Positions 44,539-53,794 of a stretch of DNA of 54,372 nucleotides are shown piece by piece. Source of the stretch: Streptomyces sparsogenes. Lineage in GTDB: Bacteria; Actinomycetota; Actinomycetes; Streptomycetales; Streptomycetaceae. Both the position numbers and the translations under genes were made by a program. The stretch is from assembly GCF_001704635.1 (NCBI RefSeq), contig NZ_MAXF01000078.1, positions 1-54,372 of the forward strand, in the 5' to 3' direction. The notes below the pieces were generated by a model that saw only the letters and a program-made list of their open reading frames with translations, was not told the origin of the DNA and did no database searches. Every line of letters starts with the position of its first letter. The first letter of the stretch is position 1.

Positions 44539-45148
44539 CTTCCAGAACCCGGTGGCCGGCTTCGGCGTGACCTTCAAGGCCATGTTCAAGAAGCGGCTCA
44601 CCGAGCAGTACCCCGAGGTGAAGAAGCCGACCGCGCCCCGCTTCCACGGACGCCACCAGCTCAACCGCCACCCGGACGGGCTGGAGAAGTGCGTCGGCTG
44701 CGAGCTGTGCGCGTGGGCCTGCCCGGCGGACGCGATCTATGTCGAGGGCGCGGACAACACGGACGAGGAGCGCTACTCCCCGGGCGAGCGCTACGGCCGC
44801 GTCTACCAGATCAACTATCTGCGCTGCATCCTGTGCGGCCTGTGCGTCGAGGCCTGCCCCACCCGGGCGCTGACCATGACCAATGAGTACGAGCTCGCCG
44901 ACCGGACCCGCGAATCGCTCATCTACACCAAGGAGGAGCTGCTCGCGGGACTTGAGGAGGGCATGGTCGACTCCCCGCACGCGATCTACCCCGGCATGGA
45001 CGAGCAGGACTACTACCGCGGTCTGGTGACCGAGGCCGCGCCCGGGACGCAGCGCCAGGTCGCGGTCAGCAAGGGCGAGGTCCCCCCGGGCGGGGCCGCG
45101 CCGGTCGCGGGCGACGAGGAGCTGCGGCAAAAGGGGGTGCAGTCATGA
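44531..45148 (+). CDS. nuoI: NADH-quinone oxidoreductase subunit I
   Basis: A 205-aa subunit with two [4Fe-4S] clusters (N6a, N6b): [12 protein letters not shown] and [12 protein letters not shown]. I chose the GTG at 44531 (Val-Ser-Asp-Phe), which has aaaggagg 6 bp upstream; an ATG 48 bp earlier lies inside nuoH. A polar tail of about 30 residues follows the cluster domain. Confidence 0.94.
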   Translation: MSDFQNPVAGFGVTFKAMFKKRLTEQYPEVKKPTAPRFHGRHQLNRHPDGLEKCVGCELCAWACPADAIYVEGADNTDEERYSPGERYGRVYQINYLRCILCGLCVEACPTRALTMTNEYELADRTRESLIYTKEELLAGLEEGMVDSPHAIYPGMDEQDYYRGLVTEAAPGTQRQVAVSKGEVPPGGAAPVAGDEELRQKGVQS

Positions 45149-46080
45149 CGCTGGCCGCCGCCGCGAGCACCACCTCCACCGGCGAGGCGGTGCAGTTCTG
45201 GATCCTCGCCACCGTGGCCGTGATCGGCGCGCTGGGCACGATCCTGATGCGCAAGGCCGTGCACAGCGCCCTCTGCCTGGCGGGCACCATGATCGTCCTG
45301 GCGATCTTCTACCTCGCCAACGGCGCGTACTTCCTGGGCGTCGTCCAGATCGTCGTCTACACCGGCGCGATCATGATGCTGTTCCTCTTCGTCGTCATGC
45401 TGGTCGGCGTCACCGCCGCCGACTCGCTGAAGGAGACGCTCAAGGGGCAGCGCTGGCTCGCCGCGCTGTGCGGGCTCGGCTTCGGCATCCTGCTGTGCGC
45501 CGGGATCGGCAACGCCTCGCTGAAGAGCTTCAACGGCCTCGGCCAGGCCAACTCCGGCGGCAATGTGGAGGGCCTGGCCGCCCTGATCTTCACCAAGTAC
45601 GTCTTCGCCTTCGAGATCACCGGCGCGCTGCTGATCACCGCGGCGGTCGGCGCGATGGTGCTGACCCACCGCGAGCGCACCGAGCGGGCGCTCAGCCAGC
45701 GCGAGCAGTCCGAGCGGCGGGTGCGCGGCGGCAAGCAGGTCCCGCCGCTGCCCGCGCCCGGCGTCTACGCCCGGCACAACGCGGTGGACATCCCCGGCCT
45801 GCTGCCCGACGGCACGCCCTCCGAGCTCACGGTCAGCGCGACGCTGCGCGGCCGCGGCCAGGTCCGCGACGTCTCCGGGGAGGCGCTGGCCGATCTGGCC
45901 GCGCTGGAGCAGCGTTCGGCGCGCTGGCTGGGGCGCGACGCCAAGGGTGGCAAGGGCGCGAAGGACCCGAAGGGCGCCGACCGCCGCGAGGGCGGGGGCG
46001 GCGCGGACCAGGCCGGCGATCCGGGCGACGATCCGGCCGGCGCCGGGCATCCGGAGGACTCGAAGGGGGTCGCCAAGTGA
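45145..46080 (+). CDS. nuoJ: NADH-quinone oxidoreductase subunit J
   Basis: A 311-aa membrane subunit; the five-helix NuoJ core occupies about 10-175. The remaining 130 or so residues form a long cytoplasmic tail, Lys/Gly/Asp rich near the end. E. coli NuoJ is about 184 aa, so this is an actinobacterial-type extension. ATG overlapping nuoI by four bases. Confidence 0.94.
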   Translation: MTLAAAASTTSTGEAVQFWILATVAVIGALGTILMRKAVHSALCLAGTMIVLAIFYLANGAYFLGVVQIVVYTGAIMMLFLFVVMLVGVTAADSLKETLKGQRWLAALCGLGFGILLCAGIGNASLKSFNGLGQANSGGNVEGLAALIFTKYVFAFEITGALLITAAVGAMVLTHRERTERALSQREQSERRVRGGKQVPPLPAPGVYARHNAVDIPGLLPDGTPSELTVSATLRGRGQVRDVSGEALADLAALEQRSARWLGRDAKGGKGAKDPKGADRREGGGGADQAGDPGDDPAGAGHPEDSKGVAK

Positions 46081-46376
46081 ATCCGGTCAACTACCTCTAC
46101 CTGTCGGCCCTGCTGTTCACCATCGGCGCGGCCGGCGTGCTGATCCGGCGGAACGCGATCGTCCTGTTCATGTGCGTCGAGTTGATGCTGAACGCCTGCA
46201 ACCTGGCGTTCGTCACCTTCTCCCGGATGCACGGCAATCTCGACGGCCAGATCATCGCCTTCTTCACGATGGTCGTCGCGGCCGCCGAAGTCGTGGTCGG
46301 TCTCGCGATCATCGTGACGGTCTTCCGCTCCCGCCATTCGGCCTCGGTCGACGACGCCAGCCTGATGAAGCTCTAG
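46077..46376 (+). CDS. nuoK: NADH-quinone oxidoreductase subunit K
   Basis: A 99-aa three-helix membrane subunit with the conserved membrane-embedded Glu residues in Met-Cys-Val-Glu-Leu-Met-Leu-Asn (Glu about 37) and Ala-Ala-Ala-Glu-Val-Val-Val-Gly (Glu about 73), both on the proton path. GTG start overlapping the nuoJ stop. Confidence 0.95.
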   Translation: MNPVNYLYLSALLFTIGAAGVLIRRNAIVLFMCVELMLNACNLAFVTFSRMHGNLDGQIIAFFTMVVAAAEVVVGLAIIVTVFRSRHSASVDDASLMKL

Positions 46377-46391
46377 AAGGGTCGCGTTCAC

Positions 46392-48332
46392 GTGGAGAAC
46401 CTCATCGGATTGCTCGTCGCGGCCCCGCTGCTCGGCGCGGCCCTGCTGCTGTGCGGGGGGCGGCGGCTGGACGGCAAGGGCCACTTGCTGGGCACCGCGC
46501 TCGCGGTCGCCTCCTTCGTGATCGGGGCCGTGCTCTTCGCCGACATGCTCGGCCGGGACGAGCACGACCGGGCCCTGCACAGCCACCTCTTCAGCTGGAT
46601 CCCGGTGGGCGGCTTCCGGGCGGACGTCGCCTTCCAGCTCGACCAGCTGTCGATGACCTTCGTGCTCCTGATCACCGGTGTGGGCAGCCTGATCCACATC
46701 TATTCGATCGGCTATATGGAGCACGACGAGCGCCGCCGTCGCTTCTTCGGCTATCTCAACCTCTTCCTCGCGGCGATGCTGCTGCTCGTCCTCGCCGACA
46801 ACTACCTGCTGCTGTACGTGGGCTGGGAGGGCGTCGGCCTCGCCTCGTACCTGCTGATCGGCTTCTGGCAGCACAAGCCCAGCGCGGCCACGGCGGCCAA
46901 GAAGGCGTTCATCGTCAACCGGGTGGGCGACGTCGGCCTGTCGATCGCCATCATGCTGATGTTCACCACCTTCGGGACGTTCGCCTTCGCCCCGGTGCTC
47001 TCCCACGCGACCGACGCGAGCGAGGGCAAGCTCACCGCCATCGGGCTGATGCTGCTCCTGGCCGCCTGCGGCAAGTCGGCGCAGGTGCCGCTCCAGTCCT
47101 GGCTCGGGGACGCCATGGAGGGTCCGACCCCGGTCTCGGCCCTGATCCACGCGGCCACCATGGTGACCGCGGGCGTCTATCTGATCACCCGCTCGGGCGC
47201 GATCTTCAACGCCGCGCCGGACGCGCAGACCGCGGTGGTCACCGTGGGCGCGGTCACCCTGCTCTTCGGTGCGATCGTCGGTTGCGCCAAGGACGACATC
47301 AAGAAGGCCCTGGCCGGCTCGACCATGTCGCAGATCGGCTACATGATCCTCGCGGCCGGGCTCGGCCCGATCGGCTATGTCTTCGCGATCATGCACCTGG
47401 TCACCCACGGCTTCTTCAAGGCAGGGCTCTTCCTCGGCGCCGGCTCGGTCATGCACGCCATGAACGACGAGGTCGACATGCGCAAGTACGGGGGCCTGCG
47501 GAAGTACATGCCGGTCACCTTCGTGACCTTCGGGCTCGGCTATCTCGCGATCATCGGCTTCCCGGGCCTGTCCGGCTTCTGGTCCAAGGACAAGATCATC
47601 GAGGCGGCCTTCGCCAAGGGAGGCACGGAGGGCTGGATCCTGGGCGGCGTGGCGCTGCTCGGCGCCGCCATCACCGCGTACTACATGACCCGCGTGATGC
47701 TGCTGACCTTCTTCGGCGAGAAGCGCTGGGGCACCACCCCGTCGCCGGAGGAGCCCAGCGCCGAGCCCGCCGCCGAGACCGCCGGGGCGCACGCCGAGCC
47801 GCACCCCCACGAGTCGCCGAAGTCCATGACCATCCCGATGATCGTGCTGGCCTTCGGATCGGTGTTCGCGGGCGGGCTGTTCAGCCTCAACGACGCGTTC
47901 CTGAAGTGGCTGGAGCCCGTCACCAGCCACAGCCACGGAGACTCCCCGATCGGCGCCGCCACCGTCACCGCCGGGACCATGGTCGTCCTGCTGGTCGGCG
48001 TCGGGCTCGCCTGGGCGCAGTACGGGCGCCGCCCCGTCCCGCGCACCGCCCCGCGCGGCAGCCTGCTCACCCGGGCCGCGCGGCGCGACCTGCTCCAGGA
48101 CGACTTCAACCACGTCGTGCTCGTCAAGCCCGGCCAGTACCTCACCCGCGGCCTGGTCTACGTCGACCACAAGCTGGTCGACGGCGTGGTCAACGGCACC
48201 GCGGCCTCGGTCGGCGGGCTCTCCGGCCGGCTGCGCAAGCTCCAGAACGGCTACGCCCGTTCGTACGCGGTCGGGATGTTCGCCGGTACGGCGGCGCTCA
48301 TCGCCGCGACCCTGCTGATGAGGGCGGTCTGA
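46392..48332 (+). CDS. nuoL: NADH-quinone oxidoreductase subunit L
   Basis: A 646-aa antiporter-like proton-pumping subunit with about 15 hydrophobic segments and a long lateral helix near the C-terminus. The Tyr-Val-Gly-Trp-Glu-Gly-Val-Gly-Leu near 140-148 holds the key Glu, and Lys residues in later helices complete the channel. A His/Glu/Pro-rich loop lies at about 455-475. GTG start 15 bp after nuoK. Confidence 0.95.
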   Translation: MENLIGLLVAAPLLGAALLLCGGRRLDGKGHLLGTALAVASFVIGAVLFADMLGRDEHDRALHSHLFSWIPVGGFRADVAFQLDQLSMTFVLLITGVGSLIHIYSIGYMEHDERRRRFFGYLNLFLAAMLLLVLADNYLLLYVGWEGVGLASYLLIGFWQHKPSAATAAKKAFIVNRVGDVGLSIAIMLMFTTFGTFAFAPVLSHATDASEGKLTAIGLMLLLAACGKSAQVPLQSWLGDAMEGPTPVSALIHAATMVTAGVYLITRSGAIFNAAPDAQTAVVTVGAVTLLFGAIVGCAKDDIKKALAGSTMSQIGYMILAAGLGPIGYVFAIMHLVTHGFFKAGLFLGAGSVMHAMNDEVDMRKYGGLRKYMPVTFVTFGLGYLAIIGFPGLSGFWSKDKIIEAAFAKGGTEGWILGGVALLGAAITAYYMTRVMLLTFFGEKRWGTTPSPEEPSAEPAAETAGAHAEPHPHESPKSMTIPMIVLAFGSVFAGGLFSLNDAFLKWLEPVTSHSHGDSPIGAATVTAGTMVVLLVGVGLAWAQYGRRPVPRTAPRGSLLTRAARRDLLQDDFNHVVLVKPGQYLTRGLVYVDHKLVDGVVNGTAASVGGLSGRLRKLQNGYARSYAVGMFAGTAALIAATLLMRAV

Positions 48333-48335
48333 GTC

Positions 48336-49985
48336 ATGTCATTTCCCCTGCTGACGGTCACGGCCGCGGTGCCCGCGCTGGGCGCGGTCGCCACCGCCGC
48401 CGTGCCCGCCGCCAAGCGCTCCGCCGCCAAGTGGGTGGCGCTGGGCTTCTCGCTGGCCACGCTCGTCCTGGCGGCGATCGTGCTGGTGCGGTTCAACCCG
48501 GACGGCGCCCACTACCAGCTCACCGAGTCCCACGCCTGGATCAAGGACTTCGGGGTGCGGTACGAGCTGGGCGTGGACGGCATCGCGGTCGCGCTGATCG
48601 CGCTGACCGCGGTCCTGATCCCCTTCATCATCCTGGCCGGCTGGCATGACGCCGACCCGCTGGAGGAGGCCCGGCCCAACCGCCGCTGGCGGCCCACCCA
48701 GGGCTTCTTCGCGCTGATCCTGATGGTCGAGGCGATGGTGGTGATCTCGTTCGAGGCCACCGACGTCTTCCTCTTCTACATCTTCTTCGAAGCCATGCTG
48801 ATCCCGATGTACTTCCTCATCGGCGGCTTCGGGGACCGGGCAGGAGGGCGGTCCGAGGAGGAGACGGCCACTCAGCGCTCGTACGCCGCCGTCAAGTTCC
48901 TGCTCTACAACCTGGCGGGCGGGCTGATCATGCTGGCCGCGGTGGTCGGGCTGTACGCGGTCACCGCCGACGACCTGGGCACCGGCACCTTCTCGCTGCA
49001 GCAGATCACCGACGCGCGGGCCGCCGGCACGCTGGACTTCGCGACCGGCACCGAGCGGCTGCTGTTCCTCGGCTTCTTCTTCGCCTTCGCCGTGAAGGCG
49101 CCGCTGTGGCCGCTGCACACCTGGCTGCCCAACGCGATGGGGGAGGCCACCGCCCCCGTCGCCGTGCTGATCACCGCCGTGGTCGACAAGGTCGGCACCT
49201 TCGCGATGCTCCGCTTCTGCCTCCAGCTCTTCCCGGAGGCCAGCAAGTGGGCCACCCCGGCGATCCTCGTCCTCGCCCTCATCAGCATCATCTACGGGGC
49301 GCTGCTGGCGGTCGGCCAGCGGGACATCAAGCGGCTGGTGGCCTACGCCTCGATCTCCCACTTCGGCTTCATCATCCTCGGCATCTTCGCCATGACGACG
49401 CAGGGCCAGGGCGGAGCCACCCTCTACATGGTCAACCACGGGATCTCGACCGCCGCGCTGATGCTGGTGGCCGGCTTCCTGATCTCGCGGCGCGGGTCGC
49501 GGCTCATCGCCGACTACGGCGGGGTCCAGAAGGTCGCCCCGGTGCTGGCCGGCACCTTCCTGATCGGCGGTCTGGCCACCCTCTCGCTGCCCGGCCTGGC
49601 GCCCTTCGTCAGTGAGTTCCTGGTCCTGGTCGGCACCTTCAGCCGCTATCCGGCGATCGGCGTGATCGCCACCGTCGGCATCGTGCTGGCCGCGCTGTAC
49701 GTCCTGGTGCTCTACCAGCGCACCATGACCGGGCCGGTGAAGGCCGAGGTGCGGGGGATGCCGGATCTGAAGGTGCGCGAGCTGGTGGTGGTGGCGCCGC
49801 TGATCGCGCTGCTGATCTTCCTCGGCGTCTACCCGAAACCGCTGACCGACATCGTCAACCCGGCGGTCGATCACACGCTGTCCGTGGTGGACAAGAAGGA
49901 TCCCAAGCCCGAACACCCCGTCACTGACGCGGGCTGGTTCCGCTACAGCCCGACGCACGACGGTGCTTCCGGAGGTGCCAAGTGA
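48336..49985 (+). CDS. nuoM: NADH-quinone oxidoreductase subunit M
   Basis: A 549-aa antiporter-like subunit with about 14 hydrophobic segments. The Tyr-Ile-Phe-Phe-Glu-Ala-Met-Leu-Ile-Pro-Met-Tyr near 148-159 includes the conserved channel Glu, and Lys residues in Phe-Ala-Val-Lys-Ala-Pro-Leu-Trp-Pro near 250-258 are typical. ATG 3 bp after nuoL. Confidence 0.95.
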   Translation: MSFPLLTVTAAVPALGAVATAAVPAAKRSAAKWVALGFSLATLVLAAIVLVRFNPDGAHYQLTESHAWIKDFGVRYELGVDGIAVALIALTAVLIPFIILAGWHDADPLEEARPNRRWRPTQGFFALILMVEAMVVISFEATDVFLFYIFFEAMLIPMYFLIGGFGDRAGGRSEEETATQRSYAAVKFLLYNLAGGLIMLAAVVGLYAVTADDLGTGTFSLQQITDARAAGTLDFATGTERLLFLGFFFAFAVKAPLWPLHTWLPNAMGEATAPVAVLITAVVDKVGTFAMLRFCLQLFPEASKWATPAILVLALISIIYGALLAVGQRDIKRLVAYASISHFGFIILGIFAMTTQGQGGATLYMVNHGISTAALMLVAGFLISRRGSRLIADYGGVQKVAPVLAGTFLIGGLATLSLPGLAPFVSEFLVLVGTFSRYPAIGVIATVGIVLAALYVLVLYQRTMTGPVKAEVRGMPDLKVRELVVVAPLIALLIFLGVYPKPLTDIVNPAVDHTLSVVDKKDPKPEHPVTDAGWFRYSPTHDGASGGAK

Positions 49986-51634
49986 GCCACGCGGCCACTG
50001 TCCACATGCTGTGGACGACGGCGTCGGTCTCGCCCGACAAGATCCCCTCGCCGGACATCGAGTACGGCCAGCTGGCGCCCACCCTGATCGTGCTCGGCGC
50101 GGCGATCGTCGGGGTGCTGATCGAGGCCCTGCTGCCGCGCCGCCACCGCTACGCGGCCCAGCTCTTCGTCTCCGTGGTCGCCCTGGCCGCGGCCTTCGCC
50201 GCCGTCCTGGGCCTGGCGGCCGGGGACTACGGCACGACCAAGGCGCGCATCGCGGCCATGGGCGCCATCGCGGTGGACGGGCCCGCGCTCTTCCTGGAGG
50301 GCACGATCCTCCTGGTCGCGCTGGTCGCGGTCTTCACCTTCGCCGAGCGGCGGCTCGACCCCGCGGCACACGGCAATCGCGTCGACTCCTTCGCCGCGCA
50401 GCCGGCCGCCGTCCCGGGCGGCGAGGCCGAACAGGCGGCTGTGAAGGCGGGCTTCACCACCACCGAGGTCTTCCCGCTGGTCCTCTTCGCGGTCGGCGGC
50501 ATGCTCGTCTTCCCCGCCGCCAACGACCTGCTGACCCTCTTCGTGGCGCTGGAGGTCTTCTCCCTCCCGCTGTACGTGCTGTGCGCGCTCGCCCGGCGGC
50601 ACCGCATGCTCTCGCAGGAGGCCGCGGTCAAGTACTTCCTGCTCGGCGCCTTCTCGTCCGCCTTCCTGCTCTTCGGGATCGCACTCCTGTACGGCTACGC
50701 GGGCACCGTCACCTACGCCGGGATCGCCGATGTGGTCGACGGCCAGGTCGGCGACATCACCCCGGCGCTCGCCGGGACCATGGGCAATGACGCGCTGCTG
50801 CTCATCGGCGGCGCGATGGTGCTGATGGGCCTGCTGTTCAAGATCGGCGCGGTGCCCTTCCACATGTGGACGCCGGACGTCTACCAGGGCGCCCCGACCC
50901 CGGTGACCGGCTTCATGGCGGCGGCGACCAAGGTCGCGGCGTTCGGCGCGCTGCTGCGGCTGCTGTATGTGGTCCTGCCGGGGCTGCGCTGGGACTGGCG
51001 GCCGGTGATGTGGGGCGTCGCGATCGTCACCATGCTGGGCGGCGCGATCGTCGCGGTCACCCAGACCGATGTGAAGCGGCTGCTGGCGTACTCCTCGATC
51101 GCCCACGCCGGCTTCATCCTGGCCGGTGTCATCGCCACCACCCCCGACGGCATCTCCTCGGTCCTCTTCTACCTGGCCGCGTACTCCTTCGTGACCCTCG
51201 GCGCGTTCTCCGTGGTCACCCTGGTGCGCGACGCGGGCGGCGAGGCCACGCACCTGTCCAAGTGGGCCGGGCTCGGCCGACGCTCGCCCCTGGTGGCCGC
51301 GGTCTTCGCGGTCTTCCTGCTGGCCTTCGCCGGGATCCCCCTGACGAGTGGTTTCGCCGGGAAGTTCGCGGTCTTCAAGGCGGCGGCGGACGGGGGCGCG
51401 GGCGCGCTGGTGGTGATCGGTGTGATCTCCTCGGCGATCGCCGCGTTCTTCTACATCCGGGTGATCGTGCTGATGTTCTTCAGCGAGCCGCGGACGGAGG
51501 GGCCGTCGGTGGCCGTGCCGTCCCCGCTGACCTCGGCGGCGATCGCCATCGGCGTCGTGGTGACGATCGTGCTCGGCGTCGCCCCGCAGTACTTCCTCGA
51601 CCTGGCCGGCCAGGCGGGCGTCTTCGTGCGCTGA
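49982..51634 (+). CDS. nuoN: NADH-quinone oxidoreductase subunit N
   Basis: A 550-aa antiporter-like subunit, the last gene of the operon. Val-Ala-Leu-Glu-Val-Phe-Ser-Leu-Pro near residues 188-196 carries the channel Glu. The Lys of Leu-Phe-Lys-Ile-Gly-Ala-Val-Pro-Phe-His near 285-294 is conserved. A loop at about 128-160 is longer than in E. coli NuoN. GTG overlapping nuoM by four bases. A strong terminator follows. Confidence 0.95.
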   Translation: MSHAATVHMLWTTASVSPDKIPSPDIEYGQLAPTLIVLGAAIVGVLIEALLPRRHRYAAQLFVSVVALAAAFAAVLGLAAGDYGTTKARIAAMGAIAVDGPALFLEGTILLVALVAVFTFAERRLDPAAHGNRVDSFAAQPAAVPGGEAEQAAVKAGFTTTEVFPLVLFAVGGMLVFPAANDLLTLFVALEVFSLPLYVLCALARRHRMLSQEAAVKYFLLGAFSSAFLLFGIALLYGYAGTVTYAGIADVVDGQVGDITPALAGTMGNDALLLIGGAMVLMGLLFKIGAVPFHMWTPDVYQGAPTPVTGFMAAATKVAAFGALLRLLYVVLPGLRWDWRPVMWGVAIVTMLGGAIVAVTQTDVKRLLAYSSIAHAGFILAGVIATTPDGISSVLFYLAAYSFVTLGAFSVVTLVRDAGGEATHLSKWAGLGRRSPLVAAVFAVFLLAFAGIPLTSGFAGKFAVFKAAADGGAGALVVIGVISSAIAAFFYIRVIVLMFFSEPRTEGPSVAVPSPLTSAAIAIGVVVTIVLGVAPQYFLDLAGQAGVFVR

Positions 51635-51669
51635 GCCGCGCGTCGCCGCCCCGGCCGCCCGGCGGCCGT

Positions 51670-51699
51670 CCGCCCGGTCCCCGCGTGGGGGCCGGGCGG
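51670..51699 (+). terminator. Terminator of the nuo operon
   Basis: ccgcccggtcccc pairs with ggggg-ccgggcgg (13 pairs including one G-T) around a gcgt loop, 35 bp after the nuoN stop and just before the convergent lipoprotein gene. Confidence 0.85.
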
Positions 51700-51719
51700 T
51701 CGGGTTTCAGGGCCGTCGG

Positions 51720-52217
51720 TCAGCCGCCGGTGACGCCGCCGACGCTCTCCAGGCCGGGGAGGTCGGTCGGGAAGCCGGTCGGGATGTCGGCGGGGGTGGT
51801 CACCTTGGTGAAGGTGTCGTTCAAGCCGGCGTCCCAGCTGACCTTGAGGGTCTTGCCGTCCGCGCTCGGAGTCACCTTGCCCATGGTGCGGTCGGTGTTG
51901 CCGTCGGCGCAGTCGAGCATCAGCATCTTGTTGCCCATCTCGGCGTACTCGCCCGTGCAGGTGTGCTTGCCCGCGACCAGGGCGGCCTTCTCGCCGCTGA
52001 TGGACAGGAAGAGGGCCTCGCCGCCGGACTTCGACACATAGGCGCCGGCCACCTTGCCGCCCGCGCCCCCCTCCGCCGGGGCGCTCGACTGCTCGGCCGA
52101 CGGAGCCTTCTTGGACGCCTCCGGCTTGTCGCCGCCGTCGTCGCTGTCGCTGCCGCATCCGGTCATCAGCAGGGCGGCCGCGGCCACCGCACCGGCGATG
52201 CGCACTGCCTTGATCAC
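51720..52217 (-). CDS. Secreted lipoprotein of unknown function
   Basis: A 165-aa exported protein with a lipobox Leu-Met-Thr-Gly-Cys (Cys21) after a short basic start and hydrophobic stretch. A Ser/Ala/Glu-rich linker (about 22-55) is followed by a small domain with one pair of Cys (about 86 and 102) and beta-like segments ending in a Gly-rich tail. I do not recognise the family. The GTG start at 52217 has gaggag upstream. It is 48 bp downstream of the fumarylacetoacetase gene on the same strand and may be co-transcribed with it. Confidence 0.8.
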   Translation of the reverse strand: MIKAVRIAGAVAAAALLMTGCGSDSDDGGDKPEASKKAPSAEQSSAPAEGGAGGKVAGAYVSKSGGEALFLSISGEKAALVAGKHTCTGEYAEMGNKMLMLDCADGNTDRTMGKVTPSADGKTLKVSWDAGLNDTFTKVTTPADIPTGFPTDLPGLESVGGVTGG

Positions 52218-52265
52218 GCGCTTACTCCTCGGTCGTGGGACAGGAACACGACAACCTAACAGCGT

Positions 52266-53495
52266 TCACCGCGCCGACGGGGCGATACGGCCGGTCACCT
52301 CGCCCAGCGCGACACGGTTGTTACCGGGGCCCGGGGCCCAGGCGGTGAGGGTCACCTCGTCGCCGTCCTCCAGGAACGTCCGCTCGCCGTCGGGCAGGCG
52401 CAGCGGGTCGCGGCCGGACCACGTCAACTCCAGCAGGCAGCCGCGCTGCTGCGGCTCGGGGCCGCTGACCGTGCCGGAGGCGAACAGGTCGCCGGTGCGC
52501 AGCGAGGCGCCGTTGACCGTCATGTGCGCGAGCTGCTGGGCGGCCGTCCAGTACATGGCCGCGAAGGGCGGGTGCGCGATGGGGTGGCCGTTGAGGGCGA
52601 CCTCGATGCGCAGGTCGAAGGCGCCCGGCTCGGCGGCGGAGTCGTCGAGGTAGGGCAGGAGCGGGACGTCGCGGGCGGGCGGGCCGGTGCGGGCGGCGGC
52701 GAGGGCGTCCAGCGGGGTGACCCAGGCGGCCACAGACGTGGCGAAGGACTTCCCGAGGAAGGGGCCGAGCGGGCGGTACTCCCAGCTCTGGATGTCGCGC
52801 GCGGACCAGTCGTTGAGCAGGCAGACGCCGAAGACGTGGTCGTGGAACCCGGAGAGCGGCACCGGTGTATTCACAGGTGAAGGGGCACCGATGACGAAGG
52901 CGACCTCCGCCTCGAAGTCGAGCCGGCGGGAGGGGCCGAAAGGGGGGAGCGCATGACCGGAGGGAGAGCCCAGCTGGCCGCGGGGGCGCCCGATGGGCGT
53001 GCCGGAGACCACGACCGTGCCCGCGCGCCCGTGGTAGCCGATGGGCAGGTGCTTCCAGTTGGGGGTGAGCGGTTCGCCCTCCGGGCGGAACATCCTCCCC
53101 ACATTGGCGGCGTGGTGCTCGCTGGCATAGAAGTCGACGTAGTCGGCGACCTCGAAGGGCAGATGGAGCGCGACGGCGGTGAGGGGGTGCAGAAGGGGCT
53201 CGACCGCCGGTCGGCGCGCCTCCTCGGTCAGCCAGGCGCGCAGCTCCGCTCGCACCGCCTGCCAGACCGGCCGGCCCGCGGCCATCAGCGGGTTGAGGGT
53301 CGGGTGGCCGAGCAGCGCGGCGTGCGGGGAGCCGGCGGCCGCCGCGGCCGCGCCCGCGTCCAGGACGTGATTGCCGTATCGCACCCCGATTCTCCGCAGG
53401 TCAGGGGCGTCCGGTGTGGTGAAGACCCCATAGGGGAGGTTGTGCGGGCCGAAGGGGTCGTCGTGGGGCAGGTCGAGCGGGCTCTGTCGCGGCAT
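52266..53495 (-). CDS. fahA: Fumarylacetoacetase
   Basis: A 409-aa enzyme that hydrolyses fumarylacetoacetate to fumarate and acetoacetate, the last step of tyrosine breakdown. The N-terminal domain and the catalytic C-terminal fold are present: Tyr-Val-Asp-Phe-Tyr-Ala-Ser-Glu-His-His-Ala (Asp and catalytic His near 120-128), Pro-Ile-Gly-Tyr-His-Gly-Arg near 152-158, Asp-Phe-Glu-Ala-Glu-Val-Ala-Phe-Val near 195-203 with the metal-binding Glu residues, and Asn-Asp-Trp-Ser-Ala-Arg-Asp near 230-236. I chose the ATG at 53495 (Met-Pro-Arg-Gln-Ser-Pro); further upstream the frame loses homology. No other tyrosine catabolism gene is in view. Confidence 0.93.
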   Translation of the reverse strand: MPRQSPLDLPHDDPFGPHNLPYGVFTTPDAPDLRRIGVRYGNHVLDAGAAAAAAGSPHAALLGHPTLNPLMAAGRPVWQAVRAELRAWLTEEARRPAVEPLLHPLTAVALHLPFEVADYVDFYASEHHAANVGRMFRPEGEPLTPNWKHLPIGYHGRAGTVVVSGTPIGRPRGQLGSPSGHALPPFGPSRRLDFEAEVAFVIGAPSPVNTPVPLSGFHDHVFGVCLLNDWSARDIQSWEYRPLGPFLGKSFATSVAAWVTPLDALAAARTGPPARDVPLLPYLDDSAAEPGAFDLRIEVALNGHPIAHPPFAAMYWTAAQQLAHMTVNGASLRTGDLFASGTVSGPEPQQRGCLLELTWSGRDPLRLPDGERTFLEDGDEVTLTAWAPGPGNNRVALGEVTGRIAPSAR

Positions 53496-53794
53496 GGGGC
53501 TGCCTCGCCTTCTCCTCGTCGCCGGGGGTTCCGGTGTCGCCGGGCCACACCCTATGGGGCGGCAGCCCCGGGGGAGGAGGCCGATCTGCTGATGATCGGG
53601 GGTGTGAGCAGGATTGATCTGCGGGTGATCGCGGAAAATGTCGTGGGGAGCCGGTCGGCCGCGCGCGGGAAGTGATAGCTCGCACAAGGCGGGAAGGCGC
53701 CCATGGTGATCGATAGCCGACCGGATACGCTGCCTTTAGTGGAGACAGCGACACATCGACATTGCGTGTGACCGCAGGCAGACAGGAGTACCCC

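Noticed and set aside
45765..48170. 801-codon minus-strand frame antisense to nuoJ-nuoL (similar at 40664-43120 and 41722-44664)
   Set aside because: Composition is that of an antisense shadow, and the sense strand encodes complete complex I subunits with all catalytic motifs.
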